A stretch of DNA of 64,000 bases from Chitinophaga agrisoli (GCF_008386695.1 NZ_VUOC01000004.1:2792327-2856326); one strand, 5' to 3'. Shown: positions 37,882 through 47,262, numbered from the stretch's first letter. Notes: generated by a model from the letters alone, not told the origin. Translations and numbers: made by a program.

Positions 37882-38745
37882 ATGCTTTCAAGGTACCCCA
37901 TAGTAGTACGAGGTGGCGACAAAGATATGCTACAGTCAGATAGCAATGCCTTTGCCCGTTACAAGCTGGCTAACACAGCCCAGCAGCACACCAACTTTAT
38001 TACAGAACATACATTGCTGTTTGTGCTGCAGGGACATAAACGCCTGCATATTGATGAAAGTACCTACACCGCGGAAGCCGGCCACCTCATGCTCATGAAA
38101 CGCGGCATTTATACCATGTCGGAATTCATTGAGGAAGGCCTTAATTATGAAGCCTTGTTATTATTCTTTAACGATGAATTTGTAAAGAAATTCCTGCACC
38201 ACTACCAGCTTACCACTACACAGGCTGCTCCTGCGCCCTCACATCTGGTCATCCCCTCCAATGAGCTGCTGGACAATTTTAAGTCCCAATACATGAGCTA
38301 TTTTGGGAAAACCATGGATAACCTGGAAATGATCCTGAAGCTTAAACTGCAGGAAGTATTGCTGCTGCTACTGGCAGGCCCGCAAAGGAAAAACATCCTG
38401 GAGTTCCTGCAGAGCATCACCTTTGGACAGCCACTGGATATAGACTATATAGTACGCAAACACCTCTTTCAGCCACTTACCCTGGAAGAGCTGGCCAAAC
38501 TCTCCGGCCGGAGCCTGGCCTCCTTTAAACGCGATTTCCAGCAACGTTACCAGTCCGCGCCTAAAAAATGGATCAATGAGCAGCGGCTGGCCCACGCCCA
38601 TATGCTGCTGCAGCATTCAGATAAACAGGTGTCAGAAGTAGCCATGGGCTGTGGTTTTGAGAATATTCCCCATTTTATCCGCATCTTTAAGCAGGAGTAT
38701 GGCGTTACACCCAATCACGCCAGAGCCAAAAACGCAATTGTTTGA
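37882..38745 (+). CDS. AraC-family transcriptional regulator
   Basis: The ATG at 37882 gives 287 residues; the longer frame from 37855 begins inside the end of the Lrp gene. An N-terminal cupin-like sensing part (LLFVLQGHKRLHIDESTYTA) precedes the double helix-turn-helix (TLEELAKLSGRSLASFKRDF and VSEVAMGCGFENIPHFIRIF). A TTACTTTG element 3 bp before the ATG could give a nearly leaderless transcript. Targets unknown. Confidence 0.88.
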   Translation: MLSRYPIVVRGGDKDMLQSDSNAFARYKLANTAQQHTNFITEHTLLFVLQGHKRLHIDESTYTAEAGHLMLMKRGIYTMSEFIEEGLNYEALLLFFNDEFVKKFLHHYQLTTTQAAPAPSHLVIPSNELLDNFKSQYMSYFGKTMDNLEMILKLKLQEVLLLLLAGPQRKNILEFLQSITFGQPLDIDYIVRKHLFQPLTLEELAKLSGRSLASFKRDFQQRYQSAPKKWINEQRLAHAHMLLQHSDKQVSEVAMGCGFENIPHFIRIFKQEYGVTPNHARAKNAIV

Positions 38746-38865
38746 GCTTTTAACGTTACCACCAGGCCCCCCTTTCAAAATACCTTTACATTGAACATTT
38801 ACAGGAATACAGCTGCCACGCGGTAGCAGGCAGTTTGTTGCTGTATCTCAAAACAAATTATTCCC

Positions 38866-39717
38866 ATGAAAAAAGTATGCGCATTCGTGGCTGGCATTAT
38901 GCTGGCCTGCAACGCCTTTGCCCAAAACGGCCTGGCCCACCCGGAAAGCCTCAATAGTGACGGGCATTTCCTGTACGCCACCAATATCGGAAAAGAAATG
39001 AACCCGGCGGATAAAGATGGCGACGGCTTTATCAGCAAACTCTCCCTCCAGGGCAAAATGATCACCCCCAGCATCACTACAGAAAAACTCAACGCGCCCA
39101 AAGGCACCGCCATTATTAATGGCGTGTTGTATGTAACAGATGTAGACCGCATTGTAGGTATTGCGCTCAGCACCGGCAAAAAAACAAAGGAGATCAGCCT
39201 CGCTGCCTTCAACACCAGCTTTGCCAATGATCTGGCGGTAAAGGATGATCACACGCTGTTCGTCTCCCTGTCAGACATAGGCAAGGTGCTGGAAGTAGAT
39301 CTCAACAGTGCACAGATCCGGGAAGTAGCCGATCTGAAAGGCGCTAACGGTATCTGTTACGACAGATCTGATCAACACCTCTACACCTGCAACTTTCTTT
39401 TTGAGAACATACAGGGCGGTGAAATAGGTATGATCACCTGGCAGCAGGGCAAACCGGTATATGAGCGCATAGGCGATGTACACGGCGGCTTTGACGGACT
39501 GGAACTGATAAACAGTCATACCCTGCTGGTCTCTGACTGGGGCGCGCTGGACCATCCGGCCGGCTTCCTGGAGAAGATCGACCTCGATAACAAAACAGCC
39601 ACCAAACTGGATCTGCCGGTAATAGGCGGCCCGGCAGATATTCACCTGGATGCTAAACAACAACGCATCTACATCCCCGTGATGCTGGAATCCAAAGTAC
39701 AAACAGTTAAATTATAA
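38866..39717 (+). CDS. Exported SMP-30/gluconolactonase-like beta-propeller protein
   Basis: This 283-residue protein has a signal peptide ending at NAFA|Q (about residue 19). The mature part has propeller-blade repeats (HFLYATNIGKEM, GVLYVTDVDRIV, HTLFVSLSDIGKVLEVDL, QHLYTCNFLFENI, QRIYIPVMLES). This resembles the six-bladed SMP-30 or NHL-type propellers. No catalytic assignment is safe. The SnoaL-like gene begins 5 bp downstream, so the two are co-transcribed. Confidence 0.65.
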   Translation: MKKVCAFVAGIMLACNAFAQNGLAHPESLNSDGHFLYATNIGKEMNPADKDGDGFISKLSLQGKMITPSITTEKLNAPKGTAIINGVLYVTDVDRIVGIALSTGKKTKEISLAAFNTSFANDLAVKDDHTLFVSLSDIGKVLEVDLNSAQIREVADLKGANGICYDRSDQHLYTCNFLFENIQGGEIGMITWQQGKPVYERIGDVHGGFDGLELINSHTLLVSDWGALDHPAGFLEKIDLDNKTATKLDLPVIGGPADIHLDAKQQRIYIPVMLESKVQTVKL

Positions 39718-39722
39718 TCACC

Positions 39723-40118
39723 ATGCTTACATCATTAGAACAGAACAAGGCCATCGTACGCCGCTTTAACGAAGCGTTTATTGCACAGGGAAACCAGCAG
39801 GCATTTGAAGAGATCGTGGCGGCAGATTTCATTAATCACACGGCCGCCAGCATAAACCTGCCCGGCGACCGCGAAGCGGTAAGTCATTTTATTGTGAATG
39901 TATTACGCCAGGCAGTAAAGGACATTACCGTAGAGATCTATGACCAGGTGGCAGAAGGCGATACCGTAGTGACCCGCAAGGCCATCCGCGGCATTCAGAC
40001 CGGCGGATTTATGGGTATCCCTGGCAACGGGCAACCTTTCACGATGCACATCATCGACATTGTAAGGCTCCGGAACGGACAGTACACAGAGCATTGGTCT
40101 TTGCGCAGCATAGCGTAA
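39723..40118 (+). CDS. SnoaL-like ester-cyclase family protein
   Basis: This 131-residue protein is one NTF2-like alpha+beta barrel of the SnoaL/ester-cyclase type: IVRRFNEAFIAQGNQQAFEE, DFINHTAASINLPG, TRKAIRGIQTGGFMGIPGNG, IDIVRLRNGQYTEHWSL. It may bind or transform a small hydrophobic molecule; the substrate is unknown. It follows the propeller gene by 5 bp. Confidence 0.82.
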   Translation: MLTSLEQNKAIVRRFNEAFIAQGNQQAFEEIVAADFINHTAASINLPGDREAVSHFIVNVLRQAVKDITVEIYDQVAEGDTVVTRKAIRGIQTGGFMGIPGNGQPFTMHIIDIVRLRNGQYTEHWSLRSIA

Positions 40119-40125
40119 GATAAAT

Positions 40126-40160
40126 ATATGCCGCCCTGCCAGCCGGGGCGGCATGTATAT
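40126..40160 (+). terminator. Hairpin after the SnoaL-like gene
   Basis: ATATGCCGCCC pairs with GGGCGGCAT; a T-rich but not T-only tail (GTATATATGTTAT) follows. A weak terminator or mRNA 3' end is likely. Confidence 0.5.
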
Positions 40161-40194
40161 ATGTTATCTTGCAAATAATGCCTACATTAATCCC

Positions 40195-41229
40195 ATGAAC
40201 CGCAAGCATTTCCTGTCCTCCCTGATAAGTACCGGTATAGGTATCCCTGCATTCAGCCGTTTTGCACAAGCGGCCAGCCGCTTCTCTGATAAACCCGTGC
40301 CTTCCGTTCCCCCCTATCTTAAACCGGGCGATACCATTGGCATCACCTGCCCCGCTGGTTACATCACCGCAGAAGAGATCCAGCCTGCCGTACGCATCCT
40401 GGAAAGCTGGGGTTTTAAGATCCGTACCGGCGCCACCGTAGGCAAACGCTCCTACACCTTTGGCGGCACAGATGCGGAGCGCCTGGCAGATCTGCAGGCC
40501 ATGCTGGATGACAGCACTATACAAGCCATTATGTGCGGCCGTGGTGGTTATGGCTGCGCCAGGATAGTGGACCAGCTGGACTTTACAAAATTCCAGAACA
40601 AACCCAAATGGATAATAGGCTTTAGTGATATCACCGTACTGCATTGCCATATTAACCGCCACTACGGGATAGCCACACTGCACTCCAAAATGTGCAACAG
40701 CTTTCCGGATGATCTGAGCCTGGCAGAGCCCGAAGTAAAAAATACCATCCTTTCCATCCGCCAGGCCTTAACCGGACTGGAAATGCAATATACCGCCACG
40801 CCGGATACCAACAACCGTACAGGCGCTGCCAGCGGTATATTGGTAGGCGGCAATCTTTCCATGCTGCAAAGCGTAGCCGCTACAAACTCAGAGCTGGATA
40901 CCATCGGTAAGATCTTATTCCTCGAAGACGCCGGCGAATACCTTTACAGCCTGGATCGTATGCTGGGCAACCTGCAACGTTCCCACAAGCTGGATAACCT
41001 GGCAGGCCTGATCTTAGGCGGTTTTAACCGCATCAAACCCGATGATCCGGGCGAAGAATTTGGCAAAACCCTGTACGATATGGTATTGGAAAAGATCCGG
41101 GGCCTCTCTTATCCCGTATGCTTTAATTTCCCGGTAGGTCATCAGAAAAATAACTATGCGCTTAAATGCGGCGTAATGCACCGCCTCAGCGTACAAAACG
41201 ATAAAGTGGAGTTAACAGAACTGAGGTAA
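40195..41229 (+). CDS. LD-carboxypeptidase (S66 family)
   Basis: The ATG at 40195 gives 344 residues with an export signal (MNRKHFLSSLISTGIGIPAF); an upstream ATG adds 14 non-signal residues. The S66 triad is visible: S144 in IIGFSDITVLH, E244 in FLEDAGEYLYS and H316 in FPVGHQKNNYA. The enzyme trims the terminal D-Ala from murein tetrapeptides (LdcA type). Export is unusual compared with the cytoplasmic E. coli enzyme, so a periplasmic role in wall turnover is inferred. Confidence 0.88.
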   Translation: MNRKHFLSSLISTGIGIPAFSRFAQAASRFSDKPVPSVPPYLKPGDTIGITCPAGYITAEEIQPAVRILESWGFKIRTGATVGKRSYTFGGTDAERLADLQAMLDDSTIQAIMCGRGGYGCARIVDQLDFTKFQNKPKWIIGFSDITVLHCHINRHYGIATLHSKMCNSFPDDLSLAEPEVKNTILSIRQALTGLEMQYTATPDTNNRTGAASGILVGGNLSMLQSVAATNSELDTIGKILFLEDAGEYLYSLDRMLGNLQRSHKLDNLAGLILGGFNRIKPDDPGEEFGKTLYDMVLEKIRGLSYPVCFNFPVGHQKNNYALKCGVMHRLSVQNDKVELTELR

Positions 41230-41235
41230 CAAACA

Positions 41236-42567
41236 TCAACTCATTACCAGCGCAACCACAAACAACGCAGCCAGCACATACATAACCGGGCTTATAACTC
41301 TATACTGCCCTGTCAACACTTTTAACAACACATAAGACAGCATACCAAACACGATCCCTTCTGCAATGCTGTAACTGTAAGGCATCATCACAATAGCCAG
41401 GAAAGCGGGAATGGCTTCCGTTACATCATTAAAATCAATTTTCGTTACAGCGCCCATCATCAGCATACCCACTATGATCAAAGCCGGCGCCGTAGCAGCC
41501 TGCGGTATCATGGCAAATACCGGCGCAAAGAATAGCGCCAGCAGGAACATCACAGCTACCGTAAGCGATGTTAAACCGGTGCGGCCACCGGCAGCTATAC
41601 CGCTGGCGCTTTCCACATAAGCGGTTACTACACTGGTCCCTAACAGACCGGCAGCCGTAGTGCCCACCGCATCTGCCAGTAGCGCCTGTTTGGCGCGGGG
41701 TAAACGGCCCTGGCTATCCAGCAGGCCGGCTTTATTACACAGCCCAACCAGGGTGCCCACCGTATCAAACAGGTTCACCATCAGCAGCGTAAACAGGATC
41801 AGCACCATATCCATCGTAAATATCTTATCAAACTGCAGCTTAAAGGCAATAGGCGCCAGGGTGGGCGGCAGGCTTACCAGGCGTCCGCCCGCAGGCAGGT
41901 GCGTAAGCCCAAAAGGAATACCCGCTATAGTGGCGGCTAATATCCCTATCAACAGCGCGGCATTAACACGGCGGTACAGTAGCACGGCGCTTACGATCAG
42001 CCCCGTTAAGGCGATCAGCGGCCCTGCGCTGGTAATATTCCCCATCTTCAGCACCACGCCTTCCAGGTGGCCATTGCCGGCATGCCGCATCCCCGTTTCA
42101 ATAATGCCGGCATTGGCCATCCCTATCAATGCGATCAGCAGCCCAATGCCCACAGATATGGCGTGTTTCAGATTTTCCGGTATACTGTTGATGATAGCCT
42201 CGCGGATCCGGAATAGCGACAACGCAATAAAAATGATCCCTACCAGGAACACGGCCGTAAGCGCAAACTGCCAGCTATAGCCCATGCCCGCTACGACCGT
42301 ATAGGCAAAAAACGCATTTAGGCCCATACCTGGGGCTACGCCAATAGGCAACCGCGCATACAGCGCCATGACCAGGGTGCCAATGGCAGCAGCCAGCGCC
42401 GTAGCGGTAATAAGCGCCTGAAAATCCATACCGGTACTGGAAAGTATCCCCGGGTTAACGGCCAGTATATAGGCCATAGTCGAGAAAGTGGTAAGCCCCG
42501 CCAGTATTTCTTTCTTTACGGTGGTCTGGTGTTCGTGCAAACGGAAGAATGAAGACAGCATGTACAA
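41236..42567 (-). CDS. NCS2-family purine/hypoxanthine permease
   Basis: This 443-residue polytopic protein has about 12-14 membrane segments. Family signatures are FSTMAYILAVNPGILS near the start, PGMGLNAFFAYTVV, and FDTVGTLVGLCNKAGLLD in the middle. This is the AzgA/GhxP-like group that imports hypoxanthine, guanine or adenine with protons. It is divergent from the helicase gene (46 bp between starts) and tail to tail with the carboxypeptidase gene (6 bp between stops). Confidence 0.9.
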   Translation of the reverse strand: MYMLSSFFRLHEHQTTVKKEILAGLTTFSTMAYILAVNPGILSSTGMDFQALITATALAAAIGTLVMALYARLPIGVAPGMGLNAFFAYTVVAGMGYSWQFALTAVFLVGIIFIALSLFRIREAIINSIPENLKHAISVGIGLLIALIGMANAGIIETGMRHAGNGHLEGVVLKMGNITSAGPLIALTGLIVSAVLLYRRVNAALLIGILAATIAGIPFGLTHLPAGGRLVSLPPTLAPIAFKLQFDKIFTMDMVLILFTLLMVNLFDTVGTLVGLCNKAGLLDSQGRLPRAKQALLADAVGTTAAGLLGTSVVTAYVESASGIAAGGRTGLTSLTVAVMFLLALFFAPVFAMIPQAATAPALIIVGMLMMGAVTKIDFNDVTEAIPAFLAIVMMPYSYSIAEGIVFGMLSYVLLKVLTGQYRVISPVMYVLAALFVVALVMS

Positions 42568-42613
42568 AAATAGCGACTATTCACTTTTCATTGAATTGTT
42601 CTAATTTCATAAA

Positions 42614-45064
42614 ATGACCGCAGGATGGAAAGTGATAAAAGATTGGCTGGCTGCCAAAGATCTGCAGCCTTTTGCCTTCCAGGAACAAGCCTGGGAAGCC
42701 TATCAGCAGGGAAGATCAGGATTGGTGAATGCCCCTACCGGTTACGGTAAAACCTTTTCCCTGTTCCTGGGCGTAGTGATTGACTGGATAGACCGTCACC
42801 CAAAAACATTCCGCCAGCAACAAAAGAATGGCGTACAGATGCTCTGGATCACACCCTTACGGGCGCTGGCCAAGGATATTGGCCGCGCCATGGAAGAAGT
42901 GTTGCAGGAGCTGGATATCCCCTGGCAGGTAGGTATCCGCAATGGCGATACCCCTACCGCTACACGCGCGCAGCAAAAGAAACAGATGCCGGAGGTGCTT
43001 ATCATCACCCCGGAAAGTATCCATGTGCTCATGGCACAGAAAGAATACGCCCGCTTATTTACCACCCTCCACACCGTAGTAGTGGATGAATGGCATGAGC
43101 TGCTGGGCAGCAAAAGGGGCGTGCTGGTAGAACTGGGATTAAGCCGCCTCAAAGGCCTGGCCCGCAAAGCAGGCCGCCCTCCGCTGAAGATCTGGGGCAT
43201 ATCCGCCACCATTGGCAATTTAACTGAAGCAATGGATGTGCTGCTGGGCCGGCCAGACCCCGATGCGGTGATCATACGCGCGCAGCTTAAAAAAGAAATT
43301 GCCCTGGAAAGTGTGCTGCCGGATGAGATCGAAAAATATCCCTGGGCCGGCCACCTGGGCCTCCGTATGCTGCCCAAGGCCCTGCCCATTATACTGAAAA
43401 GCCGCACCACGCTGCTCTTTACCAATACCCGTTCCCAATCCGAAATATGGTACCAGGAAATACTGCGGCAATGCCCGGATCTGGCAGGCGCCATTGCCCT
43501 GCACCACGGGTCTATTGATATGGAGCTGCGCACCTGGGTCGAAGAGTCACTGCATAGTGGCGTACTCAAAGCCGTGGTATGTACGGCCAGCCTGGATCTG
43601 GGCGTAGACTTCCGCCCGGTGGATACCGTAATACAGGTAGGCAGCCCTAAAGGCGTGGCGCGTTTCCTCCAGAGGGCCGGCCGTAGCGGTCACCAGCCGG
43701 GCGCCATCAGCCGTATCTATTTTTTGCCCACCCATGCCCTCGAGCTGGTGGAGGCGGCTGCCCTTAAAGCTGCCATACAGGAAGAACTGGTAGAAAGCCG
43801 TATGCCCGTACTATTGGCTTATGATGTGCTCCTGCAATACCTGATGACCCTGGGCGTATCTGACGGTTTTAATGCGGATGAGATCTGGGAAGAGGTAACA
43901 GGCACCTTCTGTTACAGCGAGATCACCACCGAAGACTGGCAATGGATCCTTTCCTTCCTCACCACCGGCGGTGATGCCCTGCAAAGTTATGACGAGTTCC
44001 GCAAGCTGGAGCGCGAAGGCGATCGCTATATCTGCCGCAGCCGTATGATCGCCATGCGCCACCGCCTGCACATAGGCGTGATTGTAAGCGATGCTATGCT
44101 GAAAATAAGGTTCATGACCGGCGGCTATATTGGCATGATAGAAGAATGGTTCGTGGCGCGCCTGCAACCGGGCGACACTTTCAGCACTGCCGGTTACATA
44201 CTGGAATTTGTGATGATCAAGGATATGACAGTACTGGTGCGTAAATCCAAAGCTAAACGGGGTATTGTGCCCAGTTGGGGCGGTGGGCGTATGCCCCTTT
44301 CTGCCAACCTTGGCCGCATATTGCGCCGCACATTTAATGAAGCGCTTTCCGGTACATCTACAGAGCCGGAGCTGATGATCCTTCAGCCCTTGTTCGACCT
44401 GCAGGAACAACTATCTCACATTCCTTCAGACAGGGAACTGCTGATAGAAAAGATCCAGACGGAAGACGGCTATCATCTCTTTGTATACCCGTTCGAAGGC
44501 CGCCTGGTGCATGAGGTAATGGCCGCGCTGCTGGCCTACCGCCTCAGCCAGCTGATCCCCATCACATTTTCCATCGCCATGACGGACTACGGTTTTGAGC
44601 TGCTCAGCGATCAACCCATCCCCCTGGACGAAGGCAATGTACACTACCTCTTCTCACCGGATAACCTCAGCACAGACTTGCCTTCCAGCGTAAACTCCAC
44701 GGAGATGGCCCGCCGCAAATTCCGCGACATCGCGGTGATTGCCGGCCTGGTATTCCAGGGGTATCCTGGCAAACACAAAGCCAGCAGGCATTTGCAATCG
44801 TCTTCCTCCTTACTGTTTAATGTATTCAAAGACTATGATGCCCATAACCTGCTGCTGCGCCAGGCATTTAATGAAGCTTTCTTTTACCAGATGGAAGAAG
44901 CCCGTTTGCGCGAGGCCATGGAGCGCATCTATAACAGCCATATCGTGATCACAGAGCCTACACGGCTCACGCCCTTCTGTTTCCCCATTAAGGTAGACAG
45001 CCTGCGGGAACAGCTCACCAGCGAAAAGCTGGAAGACCGTATCAAGAGAATGATCAAATTTTAA
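42614..45064 (+). CDS. Ligase-associated Lhr-type DEXH helicase
   Basis: This 816-residue protein is an Lhr-core type superfamily 2 helicase: Walker A with K46 in APTGYGKTFSL, Walker B box D158-E-W-H in VVVDEWHELLGS, motif III ISATIGNL, and motif VI QRAGRSGHQPG. C-terminal winged-helix and Lhr-specific domains follow. It translocates 3'-5' on single-stranded DNA and belongs to the bacterial Lhr repair set. Its two usual neighbours, the MBL exonuclease and the ligase, lie 6 kb upstream, separated by an unrelated insertion; the PdeM gene follows after 106 bp. Confidence 0.92.
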   Translation: MTAGWKVIKDWLAAKDLQPFAFQEQAWEAYQQGRSGLVNAPTGYGKTFSLFLGVVIDWIDRHPKTFRQQQKNGVQMLWITPLRALAKDIGRAMEEVLQELDIPWQVGIRNGDTPTATRAQQKKQMPEVLIITPESIHVLMAQKEYARLFTTLHTVVVDEWHELLGSKRGVLVELGLSRLKGLARKAGRPPLKIWGISATIGNLTEAMDVLLGRPDPDAVIIRAQLKKEIALESVLPDEIEKYPWAGHLGLRMLPKALPIILKSRTTLLFTNTRSQSEIWYQEILRQCPDLAGAIALHHGSIDMELRTWVEESLHSGVLKAVVCTASLDLGVDFRPVDTVIQVGSPKGVARFLQRAGRSGHQPGAISRIYFLPTHALELVEAAALKAAIQEELVESRMPVLLAYDVLLQYLMTLGVSDGFNADEIWEEVTGTFCYSEITTEDWQWILSFLTTGGDALQSYDEFRKLEREGDRYICRSRMIAMRHRLHIGVIVSDAMLKIRFMTGGYIGMIEEWFVARLQPGDTFSTAGYILEFVMIKDMTVLVRKSKAKRGIVPSWGGGRMPLSANLGRILRRTFNEALSGTSTEPELMILQPLFDLQEQLSHIPSDRELLIEKIQTEDGYHLFVYPFEGRLVHEVMAALLAYRLSQLIPITFSIAMTDYGFELLSDQPIPLDEGNVHYLFSPDNLSTDLPSSVNSTEMARRKFRDIAVIAGLVFQGYPGKHKASRHLQSSSSLLFNVFKDYDAHNLLLRQAFNEAFFYQMEEARLREAMERIYNSHIVITEPTRLTPFCFPIKVDSLREQLTSEKLEDRIKRMIKF

Positions 45065-45131
45065 AGGACATGTATAGCTGGGTCGCGTACTGCTTAAGCG
45101 ATTTTCATGTACGATGGCCTGCTCACTATCA

Positions 45132-45163
45132 ATTAGTAATTCGTAATTAGTAATTTGTAATTA
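45132..45163. repeat. Dispersed AT-rich repeat, family A, copy 2
   Basis: Identical over 32 bp to 24971-25002. It lies between the helicase and PdeM genes, 7 bp before the latter's GTG start. Confidence 0.9.
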
Positions 45164-45170
45164 TATTGCC

Positions 45171-45821
45171 GTGGTGGAGGAAGTGGTATTTAATTTTCAA
45201 GAACAAACATGGCGTTTATCTGCAGGCAAAACCCTTTTCTGGGAAGAAGAAAAAGCGCTGATCTTATCTGACCTGCACCTGGGTAAATCCGCCCATTTCA
45301 GAAAAGCCGGCATTGCCGTGCCTGCAGGCATTATACAGGAAGACCTGTTCCGCTTACAACAGCTCATCACCTGGTATCATCCCGCAAAACTGATCATAGT
45401 AGGCGATCTGTTCCACAGCAGCGTCAATAACGATGTAATGTATTTCCGCCTCTGGCGCCAGCAATTCCCGAATATTCAATTCGAGCTGGTAAAAGGCAAT
45501 CATGATATATTGGCCAGCGATCTGTATGACTCTTTACAGATCACTGTACACGACACGCTCACGCTGCGTAACATACATTTCATGCACGAGCCCTGCGACG
45601 CAGAGGAAAACGGCCCCTATGTTTTCTCCGGCCACCTGCATCCCGGCGTGGCTATTGCCGGCAGCGGGCGGCAGCATGTGCGGCTCCCCTGCTTCTACTT
45701 TGGCAAAAGCTGCGGCATACTGCCGGCCTTTGGGCGCTTCACCGGCCTGGCTATGTTAAAGCCGGAAGAAGATGGCAGCGTATTCGCCATTGCCAACCAG
45801 AGTATCTTTCAAATACAATGA
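45171..45821 (+). CDS. pdeM: Ligase-associated metallophosphoesterase/endonuclease PdeM
   Basis: This 216-residue calcineurin-like phosphoesterase starts with GTG (a second GTG follows). Metal motifs are D34-x-H36 in LSDLHLGKSAHF, GDLFHSSVN, GNHDIL and GHLHPGVA. It is the fourth member of the Lhr-associated repair set. By family knowledge it is a Mn-dependent phosphodiesterase with endonuclease activity. The HDAC-like gene starts 15 bp downstream, so the two are co-transcribed. Confidence 0.88.
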   Translation: MVEEVVFNFQEQTWRLSAGKTLFWEEEKALILSDLHLGKSAHFRKAGIAVPAGIIQEDLFRLQQLITWYHPAKLIIVGDLFHSSVNNDVMYFRLWRQQFPNIQFELVKGNHDILASDLYDSLQITVHDTLTLRNIHFMHEPCDAEENGPYVFSGHLHPGVAIAGSGRQHVRLPCFYFGKSCGILPAFGRFTGLAMLKPEEDGSVFAIANQSIFQIQ

Positions 45822-45836
45822 ACCGGAAACCGCGTC

Positions 45837-46736
45837 ATGAAGATAGCTTTTGATCCTGTATACATACATCCTTTACCCGCCGGGCACCGCTTTCCCATGG
45901 AAAAGTATGAGCTCATACCCTTACAGCTGCTCCGCGAAGGCGTGATCACACCGGCACAGCTATTCGCCCCCACACCCCTGGAAGAAGCCATCATCCTCTA
46001 TACCCACGATGTGGATTACTGGCACAAACTCAAACACCAAACCCTCAGCGACCGGGAACAACGCCGCATTGGCTTTACCCAATCTCCCGCCCTTACACTG
46101 CGTGAGATCACCATTTGTCAGGGTACCATTGATTGTGCGCTGCATGCCCTGCAGCATGGCGTAGCCCTCAATGTGGCTGGCGGCACACATCACGCTTACG
46201 CAGACCGTGGAGAAGGCTTTTGCCTGTTAAACGATTTTGCCGTGGCAGCCAACTACCTGTTACGGCAGCTACTGGTAAAACAGATCCTGATCATAGACCT
46301 GGATGTACACCAGGGAAACGGCACCGCAGCCCTGTTCCAGGGCAATGACCAGGTATTCACCTTCAGTATGCACGGCGCTAACAACTACCCTTTCCACAAG
46401 GAAACCTCCGATCTGGACATTCCCCTCACAGACGGCACTGACAACAGTACTTATCTTACACTACTGGAAGATACCCTCCCCACGCTCATTAACCGCGTAC
46501 AACCAGACCTCGTCTTTTACCTTTCCGGCGTAGACATATTGGAAACAGATAAATTCGGCAAACTTAAACTAACACAGGCAGGCTGCCGTCAGCGCGATGA
46601 GATGGTATTCTCCCTGCTCCACCAGCACGGCATTCCTTGTGCCGTAGCCATGGGTGGCGGATACTCCGTGAACATAAAAGATATTGTAAATGCCCATTGC
46701 AATACGTTTAAGGCGGCAGCGGAGATTTTTAATTAA
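45837..46736 (+). CDS. Histone-deacetylase-family amidohydrolase
   Basis: This 299-residue protein has the arginase/deacetylase fold of the class II/IV-like bacterial group: the His-His pair in GGTHHAYADRG, zinc ligands D and H in IIDLDVHQGNG, and D in LSGVDILETD, plus AMGGGYS near the end. It should be a zinc-dependent acyl-lysine, acetylpolyamine or similar amide hydrolase. The gene overlaps no other and follows pdeM by 15 bp; a role with the repair set is possible but not shown. Confidence 0.88.
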   Translation: MKIAFDPVYIHPLPAGHRFPMEKYELIPLQLLREGVITPAQLFAPTPLEEAIILYTHDVDYWHKLKHQTLSDREQRRIGFTQSPALTLREITICQGTIDCALHALQHGVALNVAGGTHHAYADRGEGFCLLNDFAVAANYLLRQLLVKQILIIDLDVHQGNGTAALFQGNDQVFTFSMHGANNYPFHKETSDLDIPLTDGTDNSTYLTLLEDTLPTLINRVQPDLVFYLSGVDILETDKFGKLKLTQAGCRQRDEMVFSLLHQHGIPCAVAMGGGYSVNIKDIVNAHCNTFKAAAEIFN

Positions 46737-46910
46737 GGGAGAGTTGTATCGCAAAACATTAGCGGCTAACAAATAATCTTCTCTTGCAACAGCAACATGT
46801 GCAATAAATGCACATCATCACCACCACAAGAATTGAATAAAAAATCTATACCATCAATCTATACAAGGATCTCTACATGCTCCATATAGCACCAACACAT
46901 ACAAACACGT

Positions 46911-47060
46911 CCATCCCTCATATATATCGCACATAAAAGGGATCTACGAACAACGAGCAAACACCGCCATCCCTGATATGCATCGCATATACAAGTGATT
47001 TACAAACAACGAGCAAAAACGCCCGCCCCTTATATGCATCGCATATACATACGCGTACAT
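46911..47060. repeat. 56-bp degenerate tandem repeat, about 2.5 copies
   Basis: Copies start at 46911, 46967 and 47023 with CCATCCC or CCGCCCC. Shared parts are ATATGCATCGCATATACA and ACAACGAGCAAA. A more distant unit may begin at 46851. Each unit is rich in C, A and T with almost no G runs. Confidence 0.75.
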
Positions 47061-47162
47061 GCCACAGCCTACAAAACAACCTACAGCAACAAATACATAT
47101 TATAACTACACACGAGAACACCAAACCCTCTTCCCCATCCCCCCAACTCCCCCCAACAAAGA

Positions 47163-47191
47163 ATGCCGCTCCGCTAGACAACGGACGGCAT
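47163..47191 (-). terminator. Hairpin downstream of the S24 regulator gene
   Basis: On the reverse strand ATGCCGTCCG pairs with CGGAGCGGCAT (one bulged base) and TTCTTTGTT follows, 72 bp past the stop codon. Confidence 0.5.
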
Positions 47192-47262
47192 CATGGATCT
47201 GGTTTTAGAATAGTGGGGCTAACAACCTTGGGAATTGGAATTATTAATCAGCATTTTTAATA

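Larger units (their letters stand above)
46737..47262. other. Non-coding region with degenerate tandem repeats
   Basis: These 526 bp between the HDAC-like and S24 genes hold the 56-bp tandem repeats (46911-47060) and, at the right end, a hairpin that may end S24 transcription. An 87-codon reverse frame across the repeats has no family resemblance and I do not call it. Confidence 0.6.

Noticed and set aside
46911-47060. CRISPR-like array
   Set aside because: Units are contiguous and diverged, with no constant repeat separated by unique spacers, and no cas genes are present.
46918-47181. 87-codon reverse frame over the 56-bp repeats
   Set aside because: Made only of the tandem repeats, Cys/Val-rich, no promoter or family support.
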